Assembly: GCF_900107155.1 (NCBI RefSeq)
Contig: NZ_FNOX01000009.1
Coordinates: 1-64,000 of the forward strand
Direction: 5' to 3'
DNA length: 64,000 nt
Origin: Pseudomonas salomonii
GTDB lineage: Bacteria; Pseudomonadota; Gammaproteobacteria; Pseudomonadales; Pseudomonadaceae
In this document: positions 1 through 9,253 of the stretch, one piece after another
How the letters are laid out: each line of letters starts with the position of its first letter
Numbering within the stretch: position 1 is the first letter of the stretch
Notes under the pieces: model-generated
The model's database searches: none
Told to the model about the DNA's origin: nothing
What the model saw: the letters and a program-made list of their open reading frames with translations, nothing else
Program-made: the position numbers and the translations under genes

Positions 1-160
1 CATATAACACCCAAGCAATTTGACTACTCGAAAGAGCATCAGATTGCGGTGTGTGAAGACGAGATGAACCGAAAGTTCGACGCTCACAAAACACCGAAAG
101 CTGTCACATACCCAATTTGCTGAAGCGAAGCCATCTGGCTACGACTCAGTACCCGAATTT
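1..160 (+). other. 23S-5S rRNA internal transcribed spacer
   Basis: The first bases continue directly from where a Pseudomonas 23S rRNA 3' end is expected, and the stretch leads straight into the 5S gene. It resembles the conserved Pseudomonas 23S-5S spacer from memory. No tRNA is visible in it. The exact 23S end cannot be fixed because the gene lies outside the window. Confidence 0.75.
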
Positions 161-276
161 CTTGACGACCATAGAGCATTGGAACCACCTGATCCCATCC
201 CGAACTCAGTAGTGAAACGATGCATCGCCGATGGTAGTGTGGGGTTTCCCCATGTGAGAGTAGGTCATCGTCAAGA
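161..276 (+). rRNA. rrf: 5S ribosomal RNA
   Basis: About 116 nt with the conserved 5S features: terminal stem CTTGACGAC at the 5' side pairing with GTCATCGTCAAG at the 3' side, and the internal segments CCATCCCGAACTC and GATGGTAGTGTGGGG. It is the last gene of an rRNA operon running rightward and is followed at once by an intrinsic terminator. End positions are uncertain by a few bases. Confidence 0.95.
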
Positions 277-286
277 TTAAATTCCG

Positions 287-322
287 AAACCCCTGATTGC
301 TAACGCAATCAGGGGTTTTGTT
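287..322 (+). terminator. rRNA operon intrinsic terminator
   Basis: A perfect 14-bp stem (AAACCCCTGATTGC at 287-300 with GCAATCAGGGGTTT from 305) around a TAAC loop, followed by a T-rich run. It sits directly after 5S rRNA and closes the rRNA operon. Confidence 0.93.
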
Positions 323-323
323 T

Positions 324-629
324 TGGGCGGTCGAAAAGCGCCAAGCGACTTCGAAGCCTCCGCGCCTTGATCAGCTCAATCGGCACCCTCCAGACCGCCA
401 TCCTCACACGCGCCCTGCACAACACTGGAGGGGCATCGGAGTGATCGCACTTCCGGGATTGAGGCCTTTTCGAGCACAAAATCGGTGCTTGTCTGACAAA
501 ACACCATGCCGTTGGGGAAATCAATGCAAAGTGTTTCTGCATTTTTGGTAAGGTGCAGCACATTTCACAAGGATGGATATTTCACCCGCAGGATGCGGCG
601 TCGACCTTCTTCAACGAGATGCTGTAGAA
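324..629. other. Intergenic stretch upstream of PBP2 gene
   Basis: About 300 bases between the rRNA terminator and the PBP2 start. Only short overlapping ORFs without family resemblance or ribosome binding sites are present. It presumably carries the promoter of the PBP2 gene, but I see no convincing -35/-10 pair. Confidence 0.5.
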
Positions 630-2522
630 ATGCCTGAACCGATACCGATCAAGGATCACGAAAAAGAAAACCGCCTGGTCAACAAGCGCTTGCTTGCCTG
701 CGCACTGTTGGTGATTGGTATTACCTGCGCCCTGGTCGGGCGTATGTATTTCCTGCAGGTGGTGCAGTACGACTATCACTCGACGATTTCCGAGAACAAC
801 CGGGTCCATGTACTGCCGATAACGCCGACGCGCGGGCTGATTTATGACCGCAATGGCGTGGTGCTGGCCGACAACCGTCCCAGCTACAACCTGACCATCA
901 CTCGTGAGCGCACCACTGACCTCAAGGGCGAGCTGGACGCTATCGTCAGCCTGTTGCATTTACCCGCCGAAGACCGCGCGGTATTCGACAAGGCGTTGAA
1001 GCAAGCCCGTCATCCGTTTGTGCCGGTGACGCTGTTCTACGAATTGACCGAAGAGCAGATTGCCGTGCTGGCCGTTAACGAGTTCCGCTTGCCGGGCGTC
1101 GACGTCGAACCGCAGTTCGTGCGGCATTACCCGTTGGGCGCGCATTTTGCCCACTCGATTGGCTACGTTGGTCGAATCAACGAAAAAGAATCCAAGGCCC
1201 TCGACTCGGTGGAGTACCGCGGTACCCAGTCCATCGGCAAGACCGGTATCGAGCGTTTCTACGAGTCCGAGCTGCATGGCCATGTCGGCTATGAAGAGGT
1301 CGAGACCAACGCTCAGGGCCGCGTGTTGCGCGTACTCAAGCATACCGACCCGATCCCCGGCAAAAACATCGTGCTGAGCCTCGACGTCAAGCTCCAGGAA
1401 GCCGCGGAAGAGGCCTTGGGCGATCGCCGTGGTTCGGTAGTGGCCCTCGACCCGCAAACCGGCGAAGTGCTGGCCATGGTGAGTAAGCCGAGTTTTGACC
1501 CGAATCTGTTCGTCACCGGCATCAGCTTCAAGGAATATGCCGCGCTGCACGACTCCATCGACCGACCGCTGTTCAACCGTGTGCTACGCGGCCTTTACGC
1601 GCCCGGCTCGACCATCAAGCCGGAAGTGGCCATCGCCGGCCTCGACAGTGGCGTGGTGACCGCGCAAACCCGAGTGTTCGACCCCGGTTACTACCAACTG
1701 CCCGACTTTGATCACAAATACCGCAACTGGAACCACAGCGGTGACGGCTGGGTGGACATGGACGCAGCCATCATGCGCTCCAACGACACCTACTTTTACG
1801 ACCTGGCCCACAAGCTGGGTATCGATCGCCTGCACGACTACCTGGCCGAGTTCGGCCTCGGTCAGAAAGTCTCCCTCGACATGTTCGAAGAATCAGCCGG
1901 CCTGATGCCTTCCCAGGCCTGGAAGCGCGCGACGCGGCGTCAGCCCTGGTTCCCGGGCGAAACTGTGATTCTCGGCATTGGTCAGGGCTATATGCAGGTC
2001 ACGCCATTGCAATTGGCCCAAGCCACTGCATTGATCGCCAACAAAGGTGTGTGGAACCGGCCGCACCTGGCCAAGACCATCAACGGCGTGCCGCCGGTGG
2101 ACGAGAACCCGATGCCTAACGTGGTGCTCAAGGACCCGCGTGATTGGGAGCAGGTCAACCACGGCATGCAACTGGTGATGCACGACCCCCGTGGTATCGC
2201 CCGTGCGGCGGCGGCCGGTGCTCAATATAGGATCGCCGGCAAGAGTGGTACTGCGCAGGTGGTGGCGATCAAGCAGGGTGAGCGCTATAACCGCAACAAG
2301 ACCCTGGAACGCCATCGCGACAACGCCTTGTTCGTCGGCTTTGCGCCCGCCGAACATCCGAAAATTGTGATCTCGGTGATGATCGAAAACGGCGAGGCCG
2401 GTGGCCGCGTGGCAGGCCCGGTAGTGCGGCAGATCATGGACGCCTGGCTGCTGGATCAGGAAGGCCATCTCAAGCCGCAATATGCGACCCCCGCGAAGGC
2501 GCCCGGTGACCCGCACGTCTAG
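630..2522 (+). CDS. mrdA: Penicillin-binding protein 2 (peptidoglycan D,D-transpeptidase)
   Basis: 630-residue class B PBP of the elongation (Rod) complex, cross-linking peptidoglycan in the periplasm. One N-terminal membrane segment (about residues 20-40), then the PBP dimerisation domain, then the transpeptidase domain. The SxxK motif is STIK with catalytic Ser327, followed by SND and KSGT (in GKSGTAQ), so all active-site motifs are intact. ATG at 630 is chosen over an in-frame ATG at 573 because MPEPIPIKDHEKE matches the usual PBP2 N-terminus. The gene stands alone: no rodA, mltB, rlpA or dacA is beside it, unlike the standard mrdA cluster, so this may be a second PBP2 copy. It converges on the GFA gene with no gap. 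Confidence 0.93.
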   Translation: MPEPIPIKDHEKENRLVNKRLLACALLVIGITCALVGRMYFLQVVQYDYHSTISENNRVHVLPITPTRGLIYDRNGVVLADNRPSYNLTITRERTTDLKGELDAIVSLLHLPAEDRAVFDKALKQARHPFVPVTLFYELTEEQIAVLAVNEFRLPGVDVEPQFVRHYPLGAHFAHSIGYVGRINEKESKALDSVEYRGTQSIGKTGIERFYESELHGHVGYEEVETNAQGRVLRVLKHTDPIPGKNIVLSLDVKLQEAAEEALGDRRGSVVALDPQTGEVLAMVSKPSFDPNLFVTGISFKEYAALHDSIDRPLFNRVLRGLYAPGSTIKPEVAIAGLDSGVVTAQTRVFDPGYYQLPDFDHKYRNWNHSGDGWVDMDAAIMRSNDTYFYDLAHKLGIDRLHDYLAEFGLGQKVSLDMFEESAGLMPSQAWKRATRRQPWFPGETVILGIGQGYMQVTPLQLAQATALIANKGVWNRPHLAKTINGVPPVDENPMPNVVLKDPRDWEQVNHGMQLVMHDPRGIARAAAAGAQYRIAGKSGTAQVVAIKQGERYNRNKTLERHRDNALFVGFAPAEHPKIVISVMIENGEAGGRVAGPVVRQIMDAWLLDQEGHLKPQYATPAKAPGDPHV

Positions 2523-2924
2523 TCAAGTCTTCCACTCATCCCAGTGCTCTACGCCTGCGTAAGCAAGCCAGGGCACATCATGGGCCGTCCAGATGTGCGA
2601 GGTGGGCCGCACGCCAGGGTCATCATCCAGCGTCGCCACCCGCACAATCACATGGGGCTGATGCCGACGCTCAGCCATCAGGTGAGAGCCGCAGCGCGAG
2701 CAGAAATGCCGGAGCTTGCCCGGTGAAGATTCAAACGACGACAGCAGCGCCTCACCCTGCATCCAGCGAAAGTGCTCGCGCATGACTCCGGCCGTGGCCA
2801 CGAATGCGGCTGCATGCACCTTGCGGCAACTGTCGCAATGGCAGTGGCTGATGGGCATGTCCAAGCTGTCGATTTGATAGCGCACGGCTTTGCAGAAGCA
2901 ACTTCCATTCAGCGGGTCAGTCAT
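2523..2924 (-). CDS. GFA-family (Mss4-like fold) protein
   Basis: 133 residues with the zinc-binding cysteine pattern of the glutathione-dependent formaldehyde-activating (GFA) family: CxC near the start (GSCFCKAV), CHCDSCRK, and CSRCGSHL. The family name comes from a formaldehyde/glutathione enzyme, but most small members have no proven reaction. The stop codon directly abuts the stop of the convergent PBP2 gene. No operon partner is visible. Function beyond zinc binding is not predicted. Confidence 0.85.
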   Translation of the reverse strand: MTDPLNGSCFCKAVRYQIDSLDMPISHCHCDSCRKVHAAAFVATAGVMREHFRWMQGEALLSSFESSPGKLRHFCSRCGSHLMAERRHQPHVIVRVATLDDDPGVRPTSHIWTAHDVPWLAYAGVEHWDEWKT

Positions 2925-3024
2925 ACACGTATTGCCTGATTAAGGACGGAGACAATCATCATTGCTTACAACCTGAGGTTGCGCATTGTTTGTTGTCGCC
3001 TACTGTCAATGGAGGAGGTGACTT

Positions 3025-3492
3025 ATGCATGTATTAGATCGCATCGAACGAAAAGTCCTGCTCAACGTACCACGCAAACAAATCTGGGAAGCGCTTACCA
3101 ATGCCGAGCAATTTGGCGAGTGGTTCGGAGTCGCCCTCAAGGGTAAAACCTTTACCGCTGGAAAAACCATCGAGGCGCCGATCACCTACCCAGGCTACGA
3201 ACATGTGGTGTGGAAGGCGGAAATCGTGCGCATCCTGCCCCAAACCCTGTTCTCATTCAGATGGCACCCTTACGCTGTGGAGAAGGGCGTCGACTACGAC
3301 CACGAAACACCGACCCTGGTAGAGTTCACCCTCGAAGACCGCGCGCCCGGCATCGTGCTGCGGGTAGTCGAATCCGGTTTTGACGCAGTGCCCGAAGCCC
3401 GTCGCCAAAAAGCCTTCAGGATGAATTCCCGAGGCTGGGACGAGCAAATGGGCAACATCGAAAATTACCTGAACCAGGCCCGCCGCGCCTGA
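3025..3492 (+). CDS. SRPBCC (AHSA1-like) domain protein
   Basis: 155 residues of the SRPBCC/AHSA1 ligand-binding fold: an N-terminal strand followed by the typical PRKQIWEALTNAEQFGEWFG helix region, then beta strands with FRWHP and the C-terminal long helix around GWDEQMGNIENYL. These proteins bind hydrophobic ligands or act as stress-related factors; ligand unknown. A strong Shine-Dalgarno GGAGGAGGTG lies 5-6 bases before the ATG, so high translation is likely. Single-gene unit ending in a hairpin. Confidence 0.85.
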   Translation: MHVLDRIERKVLLNVPRKQIWEALTNAEQFGEWFGVALKGKTFTAGKTIEAPITYPGYEHVVWKAEIVRILPQTLFSFRWHPYAVEKGVDYDHETPTLVEFTLEDRAPGIVLRVVESGFDAVPEARRQKAFRMNSRGWDEQMGNIENYLNQARRA

Positions 3493-3522
3493 GCCAGCGA
3501 TGCGCAAATCCGCTGGCTCAGG
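3488..3522. terminator. Hairpin between convergent genes
   Basis: A perfect 12-bp inverted repeat (CCTGAGCCAGCG at 3488-3499, CGCTGGCTCAGG at 3511-3522) with an 11-nt loop spans the SRPBCC stop codon, between that gene and the convergent TonB receptor. It lacks a T-run, so it may be a weak bidirectional terminator or mRNA 3' stabiliser. Confidence 0.55.
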
Positions 3523-3536
3523 TGGTTACAACCCGT

Positions 3537-5759
3537 TTAGAAATCCACCGTCGCCGAGAACTTGGCCACACGTGGATCACCTTGGGTCAGGTAACCGCCC
3601 AGCGCCGATTCCCAGTATTTGGTATTCGCCACGTTCTCCACCGTCGCGCCCAGGCTTACATCACGCTGGGCCACCTTGAAGTTGTAGCGAGCGCCTACAT
3701 CGAAGCGGTTCCAGGCCGGCAGGCTGAGGTTGTTCGCCGCATCGGCATACTGGCCGCCGGTACGCAGCATACGGCCATTGACGCTCACGCCTTGCAGGCC
3801 CGGCACATCCCAATCCACGCCGGCATTAAGTTGGAAGGACGGCACGCCAATGGCGCGGTTGCCGTCGTTGGCGCCGTTTGCCGTGCCGTTGACTTCGGTG
3901 TGGATGATTGTCGCGCCGCCCAGCAGGCGCAAGCCGCTGACGGGTTCGCCGAAGACGTTCAGCTCCACACCTTTGTTGACTTGCTCGCCCTGGAAGACAA
4001 AGGTCGCGGTGCCGTCCGCATTCAGTTGGGAAAAACCCTGGGTCGGCTGCTCGATTCGGTACACACCCAGCGTTGCGCCGTAGGTGCCCATGTCGACCTT
4101 GACGCCGGCCTCGGTCTGTTTCGAGCGCGCGGGTGCAAACGTCTGGTTGGCGTTGGTCACGATGGCGCTGCTGAAGGTAGACGGTGCAGTCGGCCCTGAC
4201 GCCAGGCCTTCGATGTGGTTGGCGTACAGCGACACATGCTCCCACGGCTTGAACACCAGGCCATACACCGGCGTGGTGATGCCCTTGGCGTAGTTGGCGG
4301 TGCGTGTACCGGTGCCGTAGGCGTAGCCCTGAACCACCAGCTCCTGGCGACGCAGGCCGGCGGTGAACAGTAAGCGGTCATCCATAAAACCGAAGGTGTC
4401 CGACATCGCCGCGCTGCGGGCGAAGGTCTTGGCGGTGATGCCAGGGTCGTTCAGGTCGCTGCCGGAAGTGAAGCCTCCTTTGGCTGGAGCGCTCACATCG
4501 GCCGGGTTGTAAATATTGGTCGGCTGGCTGCCGGAGGCAAAGTCAAAGGCGTTGCGGGTTTGGGTCCAGATGCCGGTCAAGCCGAGGTTCAATTTGTGGC
4601 TGACAGCGCCGGTCTGGAATTTGCCGTTCAGGCCAGCCATCAGGCTGGTGTTGTCTTCCTGATGCGCAATGTTCGAGCCGCTGACTGTGGCATTGCCCAG
4701 TGTGTCCCTCAAGGTCACCGACGAATAGCGGCCCAGCTCGTTGGTGTGCTTGGCGCCGCCGGCGATGTAGGCGGTCCAGTTATCGTTGAGGTCATACTCG
4801 CCGCGCAACATGCCGAAGGTGTCTTCCAGGCTGGTGGTGCCCCAGTTCGGCGCGTAGTTGGTGTCGGCCGACGGCGCATTCGGGATATGGGTCAGCCCAT
4901 TGCCGAGCAACACCGTGTTGCGTCCGCCATTGACCTGCTGCTTCTGATAAACAAAGTCGCCGGACACCCGCAGGGCATCGCCGCGATAGTCCAGGCCGAT
5001 CGAAAACAGCTTCGAACGCTGGCTTTCGTCGTCGATGGCGGTGTCGCCTTCGCGCTGGGAAATATTCACCCGCGCGCCAAAACGGTTGTCTTCGCCGAAG
5101 CGCTGGCCGACGTCCAGGTGTTCACCCACCCGGCCATCACTGCTGATATCGGTGCTCAAACGGCGCAAAGGCACATCATCAGCGCGCTTGGGTTGCAGGT
5201 TGACGCCGCCGCCGATGCCGGAGCCGCTGGGTGTGACGCCGTTGATGAACGCGTTGGGGCCTTTGAACACTTCAACCCGTTCCAGGGCATCGGTGGACAT
5301 GATCTGGCGTGGCAGAATGCCGTACAAACCGTTGAACGAAATATCGTCACCATTGAGCGGCAGGCCACGAATCACAAAGGCTTGAGCCTGGTTCGCATAG
5401 CCCGACGCCTGGCGCACGGACGAGTCATTGAGCAGCACGTCGCCGACGGTTTGCGCGTGCTGCTCGCGGATCAACTTTTCGGTGTAGGAGGACATGCTGA
5501 ACGGCGCGTCCATGATGTCCTGGTTACCCAGCACACCTAACTGGCCGCCGCGCGCGACCTGGCCACCGGCGTAAACCGGCGGCAATGCATTCGGTGCAGG
5601 TGCGTCGGCACTGATAGTGGTGGCCCCCAATTCCAGTGTATTGCCGTCCGGGCGGTTGTTGGCATCTGGGGTTGCCGCATGAGCAGCCAGGCTCAGGGAG
5701 CAGCAAAGGGCAAGCAGGGCAGGGCGAAACGGCGCAGAAATTCGGTTGCAGGAGGGCAT
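3537..5759 (-). CDS. TonB-dependent siderophore receptor
   Basis: 740-residue outer-membrane receptor. Signal peptide (about residues 1-28, ending AAHA), then directly the plug domain (AQAFVIRGLPLNGDDISFNG, ALERVEVFKGPNAFINGV) and a 22-strand barrel ending in a terminal Phe (FSATVDF). No N-terminal STN signalling domain is present, so it does not control an ECF sigma factor of its own. A good Fur box lies about 88 bases upstream, so iron-starvation induction is expected. It resembles ferric-siderophore receptors of the FhuA/FiuA/FoxA class; the cognate siderophore cannot be named from sequence alone, and no siderophore genes are adjacent. Confidence 0.9.
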   Translation of the reverse strand: MPSCNRISAPFRPALLALCCSLSLAAHAATPDANNRPDGNTLELGATTISADAPAPNALPPVYAGGQVARGGQLGVLGNQDIMDAPFSMSSYTEKLIREQHAQTVGDVLLNDSSVRQASGYANQAQAFVIRGLPLNGDDISFNGLYGILPRQIMSTDALERVEVFKGPNAFINGVTPSGSGIGGGVNLQPKRADDVPLRRLSTDISSDGRVGEHLDVGQRFGEDNRFGARVNISQREGDTAIDDESQRSKLFSIGLDYRGDALRVSGDFVYQKQQVNGGRNTVLLGNGLTHIPNAPSADTNYAPNWGTTSLEDTFGMLRGEYDLNDNWTAYIAGGAKHTNELGRYSSVTLRDTLGNATVSGSNIAHQEDNTSLMAGLNGKFQTGAVSHKLNLGLTGIWTQTRNAFDFASGSQPTNIYNPADVSAPAKGGFTSGSDLNDPGITAKTFARSAAMSDTFGFMDDRLLFTAGLRRQELVVQGYAYGTGTRTANYAKGITTPVYGLVFKPWEHVSLYANHIEGLASGPTAPSTFSSAIVTNANQTFAPARSKQTEAGVKVDMGTYGATLGVYRIEQPTQGFSQLNADGTATFVFQGEQVNKGVELNVFGEPVSGLRLLGGATIIHTEVNGTANGANDGNRAIGVPSFQLNAGVDWDVPGLQGVSVNGRMLRTGGQYADAANNLSLPAWNRFDVGARYNFKVAQRDVSLGATVENVANTKYWESALGGYLTQGDPRVAKFSATVDF

Positions 5760-5846
5760 GGTCGATCCGGACGGCGAACCGTCAATGTGAGGAAAAGGGC
5801 AACAACGTTGCGCTTCCTCACTGCGCGGATACGACTCCGGCGCGAA

Positions 5847-5861
5847 TGATAGTAATTGTCA
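5847..5861 (-). promoter_or_regulatory. Fur box upstream of TonB receptor
   Basis: TGATAGTAATTGTCA matches 13 of 15 positions of the 7-1-7 Fur heptamer palindrome (TGATAATNATTATCA) and is embedded in AATGATAGTAATTGTCATTA. It lies between the receptor start (5759, minus strand) and polB (6084). Orientation fits iron repression of the receptor. Confidence 0.8.
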
Positions 5862-6083
5862 TTAATATTTCGCAACCGTTTTGTGAAATCGTTGTCCGCG
5901 CAGGCGCGAGCTGCCGACCAGCGGCGGCGAAGGTGCGTTCGGCAGGCGCGTCTTCGGCCGCCTGGGCAAGGGCGATGGACCCGGCGCGGAGTACAAACGC
6001 AAAGGTTAATGCCATCGCCCATCGCGTTTGCCCGGATGCCGAGTAGAATCACGCCCTGAAAGCGATTCCTGAGGTGCGGTACG

Positions 6084-8441
6084 GTGGATTTACAGCAGGG
6101 TTTTGTCCTGACCCGGCATTGGCGCGACACGGCGGCGGGCACGGAGGTCAGTTTCTGGCTGGCCACCGACCAGGGCCCACGCTGTGTGCGCCTACCCGTG
6201 CAAACCTCGGTGATGTTTATCCCGCAAGCCCATCGCAAGCCGCTCGACTGGTTGCTCAAGGGCGAGCGCGACATCGAACTGCGCCCGTTGCAATTGTGCG
6301 ATTTTCACCATCGTCCCGTCCTGGGTCTCTACACCCGCCAGCACCGCCAGTTGATGGACCTGGAAAAGCGCCTGCGCGCCGCCGGTGTCGACGTTTACGA
6401 AGGCGACGTGCGCCCGCCCGAGCGTTACATGATGGAGCGCTTCATCACCGCGCCCGTGTGGTTCGGCGGTACGCCGGATGCCAGCGGCACCTTGCTTGAG
6501 GCGCAGATGAAACCTGCGCCGGACTATCGCCCGCCGCTCAAACTGGTGTCCCTGGACATCGAGACCACCGCCCAAGGCGATCTGTATTCCATTGCCCTGG
6601 AAGGCTGCGGCGAGCGTCAGGTATATATGCTCGGCCCGCCAAACAAAACCGATGCAGTGGACTTCAAGCTCGACTATTGCGATACCCGCGCCCAACTGCT
6701 CGAACGCCTCAACCAATGGCTGGCCGCCCACGACCCCGATGCAATCATCGGCTGGAACCTGGTGCAATTCGACCTGCGCGTGCTCCACGAACATGCCCAG
6801 CGTCTCAACGTACCGCTGCTGCTTGGCCGTGGCGGTGAGGCCATGGCCTGGCGCGAACATGGCAGTCGCAACCACTACTTCGCCGCCGCAGCCGGGCGGC
6901 TGATTATCGACGGCATCGAGGCCTTGCGTTCGGCCACCTGGAGTTTCGAATCCTTCAGTCTGGAAAACGTCGCGCAAACCCTGCTCGGTGAAGGCAAGGA
7001 CATCTCCACGCCGTACCAGCGCATGGACGAAATCAACCGTATGTTCGCCGAGGACAAGCCTGCGTTGGCGCGCTACAACCTCAAGGACTGCGAGCTGGTC
7101 ACGCGGATTTTCGCCAAGACCGAACTGCTCAAGTTCCTGCTCGAACGCGCCAGCGTCACCGGGCTGCCGGCCGACCGTAATGGCGGCTCCGTGGCGGCGT
7201 TCACGCACCTGTATATGCCGCTGATGCACCGCCAGGGCTTTGTCGCACCGAACCTGGGCGACAAACCGCCCCAGGCCAGCCCCGGCGGGTTCGTGATGGA
7301 CTCGCGTCCCGGCCTCTATGAATCGGTGCTGGTGCTGGACTACAAAAGCCTTTACCCGTCGATCATCCGCAGTTTTCTCATCGACCCGGTGGGCCTGGTC
7401 GAAGGCCTCAAGCACCCGGACGACAGCGAGTCGGTAGAGGGCTTTCGCGGTGCACGTTTTTCCCGCACCCGGCATTGCCTGCCGTCGATTGTCGCGCGGG
7501 TGTCCGAAGGCCGCGAAGTGGCCAAGCGTGAACACAACGCGCCATTGTCCCAGGCCCTTAAAATCATCATGAATGCATTTTACGGCGTGCTTGGCTCCAG
7601 CGGTTGCCGGTTTTTCGATACGCGGCTGGCGTCTTCGATCACGATGCGTGGGCACCAGATCATGCGCCAGACCCGTGAACTGGTGGAGGCCAAGGGATAT
7701 GACGTGATCTACGGCGACACCGACTCCACCTTCGTCTGGCTCGGCAGCGCGCATGCTGCGGATGACGCCAGCCGCATCGGCCGCGAACTGGTGCAGCACG
7801 TCAACGAGTGGTGGCGCGCGCATTTGCACAACGAATTCGGCCTGCAAAGCGCCCTGGAGCTGCAATACGAAACCCACTTCAGCCGCTTCCTGATGCCGAC
7901 CATTCGCGGCGCCGAGGAGGGCAGCAAAAAGCGCTACGCCGGCTTGGTGATACGCGCCGACGGCAGCGAAGAAATGGTCTACAAAGGCCTGGAAACCGTG
8001 CGCAGCGACTGGTCGCCCCTGGCCCGGCAATTCCAGCAGGAACTCTATCAGCGCATCTTCCATCGCCAGCCGTATCAAGACTACGTGCGCGACTATGTGC
8101 GGCGTACCTTGAGCGGCGAACTCGACGACCTGCTGATCTATCGCAAACGCCTGCGCCGCCCACTCGACGACTACGAGCGCAACGTGCCGCCGCATGTGCG
8201 CGCCGCACGCCTGGCGGATGAATACAACGACCGCCTGGGGCGCCCGCGCCAGTACCAGCGCGGCGGCTGGATCAGCTATGTGATCACGGTCAACGGCCCG
8301 CAGCCGCTGGAAGTACGCCAGGCGCCGATCGACTACGACCACTACGTCACCCGGCAATTGCAGCCGGTGGCCGACGCGATCCTGCCGTTCGTCAATGATG
8401 ATTTCGGCACGCTGGTCGGCGGGCAAATGGGCCTGTTTTAA
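6084..8441 (+). CDS. polB: DNA polymerase II
   Basis: 785-residue family B DNA polymerase for lesion bypass and replication restart. The 3'-5' exonuclease domain has ExoI at DIE (Asp158, Glu160); the polymerase domain has motif A DYKSLYPS (Asp419), motif B around KIIMNAFYGVLGSSG, and motif C YGDTDS (Asp545, Asp547). All catalytic carboxylates are present, so it should be active. The start is GTG with GAGGTG seven bases upstream. In E. coli polB is SOS-controlled; I see no clear LexA box in the 300 bases upstream here. A long antisense ORF inside it is a high-GC shadow. Confidence 0.96.
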   Translation: MDLQQGFVLTRHWRDTAAGTEVSFWLATDQGPRCVRLPVQTSVMFIPQAHRKPLDWLLKGERDIELRPLQLCDFHHRPVLGLYTRQHRQLMDLEKRLRAAGVDVYEGDVRPPERYMMERFITAPVWFGGTPDASGTLLEAQMKPAPDYRPPLKLVSLDIETTAQGDLYSIALEGCGERQVYMLGPPNKTDAVDFKLDYCDTRAQLLERLNQWLAAHDPDAIIGWNLVQFDLRVLHEHAQRLNVPLLLGRGGEAMAWREHGSRNHYFAAAAGRLIIDGIEALRSATWSFESFSLENVAQTLLGEGKDISTPYQRMDEINRMFAEDKPALARYNLKDCELVTRIFAKTELLKFLLERASVTGLPADRNGGSVAAFTHLYMPLMHRQGFVAPNLGDKPPQASPGGFVMDSRPGLYESVLVLDYKSLYPSIIRSFLIDPVGLVEGLKHPDDSESVEGFRGARFSRTRHCLPSIVARVSEGREVAKREHNAPLSQALKIIMNAFYGVLGSSGCRFFDTRLASSITMRGHQIMRQTRELVEAKGYDVIYGDTDSTFVWLGSAHAADDASRIGRELVQHVNEWWRAHLHNEFGLQSALELQYETHFSRFLMPTIRGAEEGSKKRYAGLVIRADGSEEMVYKGLETVRSDWSPLARQFQQELYQRIFHRQPYQDYVRDYVRRTLSGELDDLLIYRKRLRRPLDDYERNVPPHVRAARLADEYNDRLGRPRQYQRGGWISYVITVNGPQPLEVRQAPIDYDHYVTRQLQPVADAILPFVNDDFGTLVGGQMGLF

Positions 8442-8520
8442 AACGCTTGCCTGCGCGTGGGGCGCGCCTGCACTCTTGGCCTCTGATGACACCCTCAGAC
8501 GGCGCAGCTTCCCATGACTC

Positions 8521-8619
8521 ATGCCCGACGAGCGCAAGCGCAACTCGGTGCGGTTCAGCATCATCGGTTCGCAATGGCCGCCGGTGAAGGCCAACTTGCA
8601 GGCCAAACTGCAACGCTAA
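8521..8619 (+). pseudogene. C-terminal remnant of a GNAT acetyltransferase
   Basis: A 32-codon open stretch, MPDERKRNSVRFSIIGSQWP then PVKANLQAKLQR and stop, resembles the C-terminus of RimJ/RimL-type GNAT acetyltransferases (RDSVxFSIxxxEWPxVKxxLxxRL). The frame is closed by a TGA at 8515-8517 and nothing upstream resembles the rest of the enzyme. The stop overlaps the ribosome binding site (AAGGAG) of the GST gene, suggesting an ancestral GNAT-GST operon whose first gene was mostly deleted. Confidence 0.5.
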
Positions 8620-8632
8620 GGAGATAGCAGCC

Positions 8633-9253
8633 ATGTACACGCTCTACGGCATCGACGAATCCGGTTCCTGCATGATCGAAATCGCCCTGCAGCGTTGCGC
8701 GGTGCCGTGGCGGCGAATCGACGCCAGTTCCTGGGAAGACAGCGAAGGCAGTGATGCCCTGGCACGCATCAACCCACTTAAACAAATCCCCACGTTGGTG
8801 ACGCCCGATGGGCAAGTGCTGACCGAAAGCGCCGCGATCCTGATCCACCTGGGCCTGGAGTTTCCCGCCTCCGAGCTGCTTGCCGGCAACCGTGCGCAGA
8901 TCCTGCGCGGGCTGGTATACATCGCCGCCAATTGCTATTCGGCGGTCGGCATTATCGACTACCCGCAACGCTGGCTGGGCAATGTGGATGACGCCGCACA
9001 GGCGCAATTGATCAGCGGCACGCGCCGTTACCTGCACCAGGCCTGGGTGGTGTTCGCCGAGCAGTTTGCCGACCAGTTGTTCGCCCCCGGCAATGTGCCG
9101 AACGCCCTGGGCATTATGGCGGCTGCGGTGTCGCGCTGGGACGCGGCACGGGAGGCGTTGAGCAACCTCGCGCCAGGCTTTGCCCAAACGCTGGCGCGGG
9201 TGGATGCCGACCCGGTGGTGGCGCCAGTGTTTGCACGTCATTGGCCGCAGTAA
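8633..9253 (+). CDS. Glutathione S-transferase family protein
   Basis: 206 residues. The N-terminal thioredoxin-like domain ends with the cis-Pro loop and glutathione-contact segment (NPLKQIPTLVTPDGQVLTESAAIL, about residues 45-70), followed by an all-helical C-terminal domain. This is the usual GST architecture: conjugation or glutathione-dependent detoxification in the cytoplasm; substrate unknown. AAGGAGATAG lies at proper distance before the ATG and overlaps the stop of the upstream GNAT remnant. Confidence 0.88.
   Translation: MYTLYGIDESGSCMIEIALQRCAVPWRRIDASSWEDSEGSDALARINPLKQIPTLVTPDGQVLTESAAILIHLGLEFPASELLAGNRAQILRGLVYIAANCYSAVGIIDYPQRWLGNVDDAAQAQLISGTRRYLHQAWVVFAEQFADQLFAPGNVPNALGIMAAAVSRWDAAREALSNLAPGFAQTLARVDADPVVAPVFARHWPQ

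Noticed and set aside
5818..6015. 65-residue minus-strand ORF between the TonB receptor and polB
   Set aside because: It covers the Fur box and receptor promoter, has no ribosome binding site and no similarity I recognise.
6192..8606. 804-residue ORF antisense to polB
   Set aside because: It mirrors polB codons in high-GC DNA, has a His/Arg/Gln-biased composition and no family motif.
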